This document shows, one piece after another, positions 1 through 4,894 of a stretch of 6,008 nucleotides of DNA. The translations under genes were made by a program, and so were the position numbers. Under the pieces are notes generated by a model that saw only the letters and a list, made by a program, of their open reading frames with translations, made no database searches and was not told where the DNA came from. Source of the DNA: Syntrophorhabdus sp. PtaB.Bin184 (GTDB lineage Bacteria > Desulfobacterota > Syntrophorhabdia > Syntrophorhabdales > Syntrophorhabdaceae); the NCBI GenBank assembly GCA_002067555.1, contig MVQQ01000216.1, forward strand, positions 1-6,008, written 5' to 3'. How positions within the stretch are numbered: the first letter of the stretch is position 1; each line of letters begins with the position of its first letter.

Positions 1-1061
1 GCATCGGCGGGCATATCATGCCCAGCAAGAAACTGATCAAGCGGGTAATAGAATTCGTAGAGTCCGAAGGCAAAGATCTCGTAAGCGACTTTTTCGTAAG
101 CCACACCGGCGATGACATCGCCATCCTCTTCGCCCACACGAACGGGGTCGGCTTCGAGAAGCTCCACAAGCTTGCCTGGGAAGCCTTTCTCGCGGGAACC
201 CAGGTGGCGAAGAAACAGGGGCTCTACGGAGCGGGCCAGGACCTTCTGAAAGACTCCTTTTCGGGCAATGTCAAGGGCATGGGGCCGGCCGTCGCGGAGA
301 TGGAGTTCGAGGAAAGACTGAACGAGCCCTTCGTCATGTTCGCGGCTGACAAGACGGACCCCGGCGCCTACAACCTGCCCCTTTACCTCATGTTCTGCGA
401 CCCCATGTACAACTCGGGGCTCATTCTTTCTCCCAACATGGCAAAGGGCTTCAAGTTCGTCATCATGGACGTGGAGCACACCGAGGGCGACAAGGTCATC
501 GAGCTCAATGCCCCCGAAGAACTCTACGACATAGCGGCACTGCTGCGCGACAACGAACGGTACGTGGTGGAATCCGTCTATTCCCGTGAGACCGGTGAGA
601 TAGCCGCCTCGGCCTGCACGTCGCGGCTTCACAACATCGCCGGAAAGTACACCGGCAAGGACGATCCCGTCATGCTCGTCCGCTGCCAGGGCCCCTTCCC
701 CGCCACGGGCGAGGTGCTCGCGCCCTTCAATATCGGCCATTACGTAGCCGGGTTCATGCGCGGCAGCCACACGGGTCCGCTTATGCCCGTCAAGATGAAC
801 TCCAGCGTCTCTTTCTTCGACGGGCCGCCTGTCGTGTCCGCCATGGGCTTCTGCGTCCACGAAGGCAAGCTGACGGAAGCCGCCGACTGCTTCGATCATC
901 CCTACTGGGACTACATCAGGAACAACGTCTCGCGGAAAGCCACCGAGATCAGGCAGCAGGGCTTCTCCGGCGCGGCAATGCTCCCCTACAGCGAGCTGGA
1001 ATACGGCGGCATCGTGAAGAAAATGGAAAAACTGGGACCAAAGTTCAAGGTAAGAGGATAA
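1..1061 (+). CDS. fbp: Fructose-1,6-bisphosphate aldolase/phosphatase, class V (5'-truncated by window edge)
   Basis: This is the bifunctional archaeal-type enzyme that condenses dihydroxyacetone phosphate with glyceraldehyde-3-phosphate and then dephosphorylates the product to fructose-6-phosphate, a one-way gluconeogenic step in the cytosol. Counting from the ATG at 18, family signatures are GDD (31-33), YGAGQDLLKDSFSGN (70-84), GPAVAEMEFEER (90-100), ADKTDPGAYNLPLY (110-123), KYTGKDDPVM (210-219), MRGSHTGPLMP (247-257) and a C-terminal ELEY (326-329). Lys214 and Tyr211 match the Schiff-base lysine and catalytic tyrosine known in this family; the Asp/Gln/Lys clusters match its magnesium and phosphate ligands. 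The ATG at 18 is unlikely to be the start: the frame stays open to base 3 and reads IGGHI before it, matching the N-terminal metal-site motif (ADIG..xGHH) of characterised homologues. About 15-20 residues should lie upstream. One small oddity is DKTDPG where homologues I recall have DKTEPG. The gene ends at the TAA at 1059-1061. The family call is very secure. Confidence 0.95.
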   Translation, partial: IGGHIMPSKKLIKRVIEFVESEGKDLVSDFFVSHTGDDIAILFAHTNGVGFEKLHKLAWEAFLAGTQVAKKQGLYGAGQDLLKDSFSGNVKGMGPAVAEMEFEERLNEPFVMFAADKTDPGAYNLPLYLMFCDPMYNSGLILSPNMAKGFKFVIMDVEHTEGDKVIELNAPEELYDIAALLRDNERYVVESVYSRETGEIAASACTSRLHNIAGKYTGKDDPVMLVRCQGPFPATGEVLAPFNIGHYVAGFMRGSHTGPLMPVKMNSSVSFFDGPPVVSAMGFCVHEGKLTEAADCFDHPYWDYIRNNVSRKATEIRQQGFSGAAMLPYSELEYGGIVKKMEKLGPKFKVRG

Positions 1062-1094
1062 AAACGTTTTAAGTTTTAGGTGTTAAGTTTTAGG

Positions 1095-1142
1095 CAAAGA
1101 CCGTGTCAGGCCTCAATCACTCAAGGCTTGACATGGTCTTTG
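1095..1142 (+). terminator. Inner hairpin, possible terminator of fbp
   Basis: The 19-bp stem of CAAAGACCGTGTCAGGCCT (1095-1113) with 1124-1142 and its 10-nt loop would form a stable RNA hairpin 34 nt after the fbp stop codon. Both arm differences allow G-U pairing in plus-strand RNA, consistent with structure acting in that transcript. The sequence after the stem, GTCTTTCAC, has no real U-tract, so a classic intrinsic terminator is not well supported. It may instead stabilise the fbp mRNA 3' end or merely be the core of the larger repeat. Confidence 0.3.
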
Positions 1143-1157
1143 TCTTTCACTTAAAAC
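1128..1157 (+). promoter_or_regulatory. Candidate promoter for miaB inside the inverted repeat
   Basis: A perfect -35 hexamer TTGACA (1128-1133) is followed after 18 bp by TAAAAC (1152-1157, four of six matches to TATAAT); a 17-bp spacer gives TTAAAA, which is poorer. Transcription would start near 1164, about 26 nt before the miaB ATG. This is the best promoter-like pair I found between fbp and miaB. The weak -10 keeps confidence low, and read-through from fbp is an alternative. Confidence 0.35.
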
Positions 1158-1189
1158 TTAACACTTAAAACTTAACACGAGCTTTTGAT

Positions 1190-2509
1190 ATGAGATTTGT
1201 GATTGAAAATTTCGGTTGTCAGATGAATGACCATGATATGGAGAAGATGGGGTCCGTCCTCATCGATCATGGACACGTGGCAGGAAAGGACATCGACGAC
1301 GCCGACGTCGTCATCGTCAATACGTGCTGCATCAGGGAAAAGGCGGAACAGAAGTTCTACAGCCTCATGGGAAGGCTCCAGCATCTGCGCAGGAAGAAGG
1401 AGACCATTCTGGGCGTGACAGGGTGCATCGCCCAGCAGGAAAAAGAGAATATATTCGAACGGTTGCCTTTCATCGATTTCTCCCTGGGCCCCTCCAACAT
1501 TCACCTTGTTGCCGAGGCGGTCGAGAAGGCCGCCGCAGGTCGCATCCGCACATCCGCATTCGGCGACAATGGGGGCTCCCCGTCCCTTGTCATCAGGCCC
1601 CATAACACCCGCAGGGGGATCAAGGGCTACGTGACCATCATGAAAGGGTGCGACAACTTTTGCAGTTACTGCGTCGTGCCCTACGTGCGGGGCCGCGAAG
1701 AAAGCAGGAAGGGCACGGATGTCCTTGCCGAGATCCGTGAAATGGCGGAGCGGGGCATCGTGGAGGTGACTCTCCTTGGCCAGAACGTCAACTCCTATAA
1801 TAATGGTAGTGATGACCTCTCCTTCCCGGAACTCCTGTGCGAGATAGACGCGATACCCGGGATATCCCGGCTCCGTTTCGTCACATCGCATCCCAAGGAC
1901 ATCTCACCGGACCTCATCGCCTGCTTCGGCACCTTGAAAACGCTCTGCGAATCGATCCATCTCCCCTTCCAGTCGGGCTCCGACAGGATCCTCGCCCTCA
2001 TGAACAGAGGCTACACCTCCTCGGAGTACCTTGCCAGGGTCGAGGCCCTCAAAGAACAATGTCCCGGGATCGCCTTCACGGCCGACTGCATCGTGGGCTT
2101 CCCCGGCGAGGACGACGAGGATTTCGAGGCGACCATGAGGCTCATGGAGACCGTGCGGTTCGACGGGGTTTTCTCCTTCATATACTCGGCCCGGAGATCC
2201 ACCGCCGCGGCCCTCCTCCCCGGCAGGGTGCCCCCGGCCATCGCCCACGAGAGGCTCAGCCGTTTCCAGAAGAGACAGAGGGTGATCACGCTCGACTCCA
2301 ACAGGGCGATGGAGGGAACCCGTGTCGAGGTTCTCGTTGAGGGTCAGAGCAAGAACTCCGCCGATGAACTGTCAGGAAGGACGCGGACAGGCAAGATAGT
2401 CAACTTCAAGGGCGACCCCGGGCTGGTTTACAAATTAGTGGAAGTGGATATAATAAAAGGGTATGCTAATTCATTACGGGGAGAACTACCGGATACCCCG
2501 GGGAGGTAG
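1190..2509 (+). CDS. miaB: tRNA-2-methylthio-N6-dimethylallyladenosine synthase MiaB
   Basis: MiaB is a radical-SAM methylthiotransferase that converts i6A37 to ms2i6A37 in tRNAs reading codons that start with U. The 439-residue length is normal. The N-terminal UPF0004 domain carries the auxiliary cluster cysteines Cys10 (NFGCQMN), Cys46 (NTCCIREKAEQK) and Cys79 (GVTGCIAQ). The radical-SAM motif CxxxCxxC is Cys154, Cys158 and Cys161 (KGCDNFCSYCVVPYVRG). HLPFQSGSDRIL (257-268) and the TADCIVGFPGE stretch (297-307) follow, and a TRAM tRNA-binding domain covers about 373-435, ending SLRGEL. NTC-IREKAEQK separates MiaB from the RimO and MtaB relatives. One oddity is YSARRSTAAA (332-341) where the family usually has an RPGT core. 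The ribosome-binding site is weak, only GAG at 1179-1181. The next gene starts 3 nt after the stop. The last 25 or so codons are AT-rich and include a promoter-like sequence. Confidence 0.96.
   Translation: MRFVIENFGCQMNDHDMEKMGSVLIDHGHVAGKDIDDADVVIVNTCCIREKAEQKFYSLMGRLQHLRRKKETILGVTGCIAQQEKENIFERLPFIDFSLGPSNIHLVAEAVEKAAAGRIRTSAFGDNGGSPSLVIRPHNTRRGIKGYVTIMKGCDNFCSYCVVPYVRGREESRKGTDVLAEIREMAERGIVEVTLLGQNVNSYNNGSDDLSFPELLCEIDAIPGISRLRFVTSHPKDISPDLIACFGTLKTLCESIHLPFQSGSDRILALMNRGYTSSEYLARVEALKEQCPGIAFTADCIVGFPGEDDEDFEATMRLMETVRFDGVFSFIYSARRSTAAALLPGRVPPAIAHERLSRFQKRQRVITLDSNRAMEGTRVEVLVEGQSKNSADELSGRTRTGKIVNFKGDPGLVYKLVEVDIIKGYANSLRGELPDTPGR
2427..2454 (+). promoter_or_regulatory. Sigma-70-like promoter within the 3' end of miaB
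   Basis: TTTACA (2427-2432, five of six matches to TTGACA) and a perfect TATAAT (2449-2454) are separated by 16 bp. Transcription would begin near 2461, leaving a leader of about 50 nt before the BFN-domain gene at 2513. The overlapping miaB codons switch to AT-rich, otherwise uncommon choices (TTA, ATA, ATA, AAA) in a gene that is GC-rich elsewhere. That fits local selection for a promoter, though it could be chance. Confidence 0.5.
2501..2506 (+). promoter_or_regulatory. Ribosome-binding site of the BFN-domain gene
   Basis: GGGAGG lies 6 nt before the ATG at 2513 and fixes that start. It is embedded in the last codons of miaB, immediately before its TAG stop, so the two genes are probably translationally coupled. 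Confidence 0.75.
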
Positions 2510-2512
2510 ACG

Positions 2513-3013
2513 ATGCTCAAAGAGATGAAGGTCGCCGGAATAACCGTCGACCCTTTTACCAATACGCCCATCGTTCTCCTGAAGGATTCGGAGGAAAAGG
2601 ACGTCCTCCCCATCTGGATCGGGCTTCTCGAGGCATCAAGCATCGCAACAGCCCTGGAGAATATTGAGACGCCGAGACCCATGACACACGATCTTATCAA
2701 GAACCTGCTCGACAGCCTCGGCGTGAAGATCCTCAAGATCGAGGTGAACGACCTCAAGGATAACACCTATTACGCCCTCATCCACCTGGACGTGAACAAG
2801 AAAAGGATGGTCATAGACTCGCGTCCCAGCGATGCCATCGCCATCGCTCTTCGCACGAACGCCCCCATCTTCGTCGAGGAAAGCGTCATCCAGCGCTCGG
2901 CGAAGGTGGACCTCGCCACCCAGAAGGGCGACAAGGTGGTCACGGAAAGCTCCGATTGGGAGGACATACTGGAAAACCTCTCTCAGGACGATTTCGGAAA
3001 GTACAAGATGTAG
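2513..3013 (+). CDS. Bifunctional nuclease (BFN/DUF151) domain protein
   Basis: This small soluble protein of 166 residues consists almost entirely of one BFN (DUF151) domain. Diagnostic stretches are LPIWIGLLEASSIATALE (32-49), PRPMTHDLIKNLLDSLG (54-70), the strand DLKDNTYYALIHL (80-92), IDSRPSDAIAIALR (101-114) and APIFVEESV (117-125). A short acidic tail (SSDWEDILENLSQDD) follows. Plant relatives have been reported to have DNase and RNase activity; the role of the bacterial single-domain proteins is not settled, so no substrate is assigned. No signal peptide or membrane segment is visible. It follows miaB by 3 nt with a strong ribosome-binding site and leads the PHP gene by 1 nt, which points to co-expression. 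Its location beside a tRNA-modification gene makes an RNA-related job conceivable, but that is only inference. Confidence 0.92.
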   Translation: MLKEMKVAGITVDPFTNTPIVLLKDSEEKDVLPIWIGLLEASSIATALENIETPRPMTHDLIKNLLDSLGVKILKIEVNDLKDNTYYALIHLDVNKKRMVIDSRPSDAIAIALRTNAPIFVEESVIQRSAKVDLATQKGDKVVTESSDWEDILENLSQDDFGKYKM

Positions 3014-3014
3014 C

Positions 3015-3665
3015 ATGATCGACCTGCACACACATACACTGTTGAGCGACGGTGAACTCCTCCCCCTCGAACTCGCCCGCCGGGCAAAGGTCAAAGGTTA
3101 TCGCATACTCGGCATATCGGACCATGTGGACCAGACGACCATAGAGCATGTCGCCGTATCCATCCTGAAACTCCTGAAATACGCCGAGCTGCACGAGGGC
3201 CTGAGGATCGTGGCGGGGGCCGAGCTGACCCACTGTCCGGCGAAACAGATCGGTGAGCTGACGGCGCTGGCACGCAAGCTCGGCTTTTCGTACGTTGTCG
3301 TCCACGGAGAGACCATCGCGGAGCCCGTGGAGGAAGGGACCAACGCCGCCGCTATCGAGGCGGGGGTCGACATCCTCGCCCATCCCGGCCTCATCACACC
3401 GAAAGAGGTGGAGGCGGCGAAAGAGCGGGGCGTCCTTTTGGAGATAACAACGAGGAAGGGGCATTCCCTGACGAACGGCCACGTGGCGAAACTCGCCATG
3501 GCCGCGGGGGCGAAACTCGTCCTCAACACCGACTCCCACAGTCCGTCGGACCTCGTCACCGACGCCGAGGCCTTGAAGGTGGCACTGGGAGCGGGGCTCG
3601 GCGAGGAGGATTTCACCGCCATGCAGCAGAACGCAGAAACACTCGTCCGGAAGATAACAAGGTAA
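3015..3665 (+). CDS. PHP-family phosphoesterase, candidate histidinol-phosphatase
   Basis: This is a 216-residue PHP-domain metal-dependent phosphoesterase. All nine positions expected of the trinuclear PHP metal site are present: His5, His7 and Asp12 (DLHTHTLLSDG), His37 (ISDH), Glu70 (GAELTH), His97 (VVHGE), His123 (LAHPG), and Asp173 and His175 (NTDSH). An intact site argues for an active enzyme. The start at 3015 is chosen because the reading frame extends upstream only as arginine- and serine-rich shadow of the BFN gene, while MIDLHTHT is the normal PHP N-terminus. The start lies one base after the BFN stop, so translation is probably coupled; there is no strong ribosome-binding site. 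hisC begins 5 nt downstream. Because HisC makes histidinol phosphate and PHP-type histidinol-phosphatases (HisK) are known, that activity is the best guess. The protein is shorter than typical HisK, so another phosphomonoester or nucleotide substrate is possible. Confidence 0.9.
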   Translation: MIDLHTHTLLSDGELLPLELARRAKVKGYRILGISDHVDQTTIEHVAVSILKLLKYAELHEGLRIVAGAELTHCPAKQIGELTALARKLGFSYVVVHGETIAEPVEEGTNAAAIEAGVDILAHPGLITPKEVEAAKERGVLLEITTRKGHSLTNGHVAKLAMAAGAKLVLNTDSHSPSDLVTDAEALKVALGAGLGEEDFTAMQQNAETLVRKITR

Positions 3666-3670
3666 GGACA

Positions 3671-4735
3671 ATGAAGCTCTCCATCAGTGACAGCGTCAGG
3701 AATATACCGTACTACCCGAAGGCCCTCATGTACGGCCACGAGGACGGATGGGTCCGCCTGTCGTCCAACGAGAACCCCTATCCCCCTTCGGAGAAGGTCT
3801 TCGAATCCATACTCGACGCCCTCTTCGCGATCAACCGGTATCCGGGAGGAGAAAAAGAGCTCAAGGACGACCTTGCGGGTCTCTATGGCCTTAAGGGGGA
3901 CAATTTCCTCATAGGCAACGGCTCCAATGAGCTTATAGAGATGACCTTCAGGGCCATGAAACATGCCACGCGTACGGGCGTCATCGTCACCGAGTCCTCA
4001 TTCGCCTTCTACGACATAGCCGCCCGGATCTACGGGTACGAGACAACGAAAGTGCCCCTTACGGGCCTTACCACGGACCTCGGGAAGATAGCCGCCGCGA
4101 TGGACGACCGGACCCGGATCGTTTTCCTCAACAACCCTCTGAACCCCGCGGGCACCATGTTCAGCCACGAGGAGTTTGAACGTTTCATCACCTCCGTCCC
4201 CCCGGAGGTGCTCGTCGTCGTCGACGAGGCCTATGCCGAGTTCGCCGAGAGCGAGAGTTTTCCCAGAACGATTGCCTTCATGGAAAAGTATCCCGTCCTC
4301 ATCCTGAGGACCTTCTCCAAGGCCTACGGTCTCGCGGGCCTCAGGGTCGGATACGGGATAGGCAACGCCGAGTTCGTCTCATTCCTCGAGCGCACGAAGC
4401 AGCCCTTCAGCATCAACCTCATCGCCATTCTGGCCGCACGCGCCGCCGCCAGGGACGAGTCCCGCCTCGCCGCGGTCCTCGCCAACAACAGGGCGGCGAA
4501 AGCCTTCTACTACGAGTCCCTCACAGCGCTCAACCTCGAATATACACCCACAGAAGCCAACTTCGTCCTCGTCAGGCTGGGCATGAGGGCCGAAGAGATC
4601 ACGAAGAAGCTCTTCGAGAGAAAGGTCCTCGTGCGCTTCATGGGTGCCTACGGCCTGCCCGACTCCATCCGCATCTCCTTCGGCACCCCCTACGAAAACA
4701 CCCGCTGCATCGAAGAACTCAAACGATTGGTTTGA
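3671..4735 (+). CDS. hisC: Histidinol-phosphate aminotransferase (HisC family)
   Basis: This is a 354-residue, fold-type I, PLP-dependent class I/II aminotransferase. HisC transfers an amino group from glutamate to imidazole-acetol phosphate to give L-histidinol phosphate. Visible landmarks are RLSSNENPYPPS (29-40), RYPGG (56-60), GNGSNELIE (82-90), NNPLNPAGT (154-162, with the PLP-contacting Asn), VVDEAYAEF (183-191, Asp185 and Tyr188), the Schiff-base lysine Lys217 in RTFSKAYGLAGLRVGYG (213-229), and IRISFGTPYEN (333-343, substrate carboxylate Arg334). Length and motif order are normal. AAGG at 3659-3662, 8 nt upstream, supports this ATG. The gene ends the miaB cluster. Members of this family also transaminate aromatic keto acids, and the downstream cmk-ispH pair often adjoins aromatic-biosynthesis genes in Deltaproteobacteria, so an aromatic or dual role is possible. 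The last bases of the stop codon begin a 9-bp tandem repeat. Confidence 0.93.
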   Translation: MKLSISDSVRNIPYYPKALMYGHEDGWVRLSSNENPYPPSEKVFESILDALFAINRYPGGEKELKDDLAGLYGLKGDNFLIGNGSNELIEMTFRAMKHATRTGVIVTESSFAFYDIAARIYGYETTKVPLTGLTTDLGKIAAAMDDRTRIVFLNNPLNPAGTMFSHEEFERFITSVPPEVLVVVDEAYAEFAESESFPRTIAFMEKYPVLILRTFSKAYGLAGLRVGYGIGNAEFVSFLERTKQPFSINLIAILAARAAARDESRLAAVLANNRAAKAFYYESLTALNLEYTPTEANFVLVRLGMRAEEITKKLFERKVLVRFMGAYGLPDSIRISFGTPYENTRCIEELKRLV

Positions 4736-4774
4736 ACCGTTAGAACCGTTCGAGCCGTTAGAACCGTTGGAACC
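4734..4774. repeat. 9-bp tandem repeat abutting the hisC stop
   Basis: Four consecutive 9-bp units of the form GA[AG]CCGTT[ACG] occupy 4734-4742, 4743-4751, 4752-4760 and 4761-4769, followed by a partial GAACC at 4770-4774. The first unit uses the GA of the hisC TGA stop, so the tract begins exactly at the end of the gene. In the +3 frame it would read as an EPL/EPF repeat, but nothing else supports translation. Its function is unknown; an expanded short repeat or a dispersed intergenic element are both possible. Confidence 0.85.
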
Positions 4775-4792
4775 TTACCATCCTTCCGGTGA

Positions 4793-4809
4793 TCCCGCTC
4801 CCGGCGGGG
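4793..4809 (+). terminator. Small GC hairpin, weak terminator candidate after hisC
   Basis: CCCGC (4794-4798) pairs with GCGGG (4804-4808) around a 5-nt loop, and a T-G wobble can extend the stem by one pair. It is followed by only GGTTT, a poor U-tract. It sits between the end of the hisC operon and the cmk promoter, where a terminator is expected, but the structure alone is weak. Confidence 0.3.
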
Positions 4810-4826
4810 GTTTGCGGGGTTCGGCT

Positions 4827-4855
4827 TTGAATTTCGCTGAAAAGTGGTATATACT
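4827..4855 (+). promoter_or_regulatory. Sigma-70-like promoter of cmk-ispH
   Basis: TTGAAT (4827-4832) and TATACT (4850-4855) are separated by the ideal 17 bp, and the surroundings are AT-rich compared with the flanking DNA. Transcription should begin near 4861-4863, giving a leader of about 32 nt before the GTG at 4895. A GTG at 4844, which opens the same reading frame, overlaps this promoter and would lie upstream of the transcript start. Confidence 0.7.
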
Positions 4856-4894
4856 GACTACTTGGCATCAGTTTTTCAGGCTGCGGGAAACAAC

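Larger units (their letters stand above)
1065..1179. repeat. Long imperfect inverted repeat with nested 14-bp direct repeats
   Basis: Almost the whole spacer folds on itself. The outer arms are 1065-1094 and 1150-1179, about 30 bp with one clear mismatch plus wobble-type differences. The inner arms are 1095-1113 and 1124-1142, 19 bp with two wobble-type differences. The loop is 10 nt at 1114-1123, and a 7-nt bulge (1143-1149) sits on the right side. The left outer arm holds two copies of a 14-bp unit, TTAAGTTTTAGGTG at 1069-1082 and TTAAGTTTTAGGCA at 1083-1096. The right arm holds two copies of CACTTAAAACTTAA at 1148-1161 and 1162-1175 plus a further CAC. The outer arms are AT-rich, unlike the GC-rich genes around them. 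ACG occurs on both edges (1064-1066 and 1177-1179), too short to prove a target-site duplication. It could be a MITE-like or REP-like dispersed element, or a long RNA hairpin. Its identity is unknown. Confidence 0.85.

Noticed and set aside
1065..1179. CRISPR-like array
   Set aside because: The repeated units are directly adjacent, only 14 bp, inverted between arms, and lack spacers.
1776..1801. TATAAT at 1796-1801 inside miaB as a promoter
   Set aside because: The -10 is perfect but the only TTG-like box (TTGGCC, 1776-1781) is 14 bp away, too close, and no gene start follows.
1172..1891. 239-codon open frame on the minus strand opposite miaB
   Set aside because: It mirrors the well-supported MiaB reading frame, shows no recognisable domain and is low in conserved motifs; long antisense frames are expected in GC-rich genes.
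2832..3014. 61-residue N-terminal extension of the PHP protein
   Set aside because: It overlaps the BFN gene in another frame and is arginine/serine-rich shadow; the PHP fold starts at MIDLHTHT, encoded from 3015.
2940..3964. Two long minus-strand open frames (243 and 288 codons) opposite the PHP and hisC genes
   Set aside because: Both overlap each other and genes with complete catalytic motifs on the plus strand; their predicted proteins look like antisense shadow without family features.
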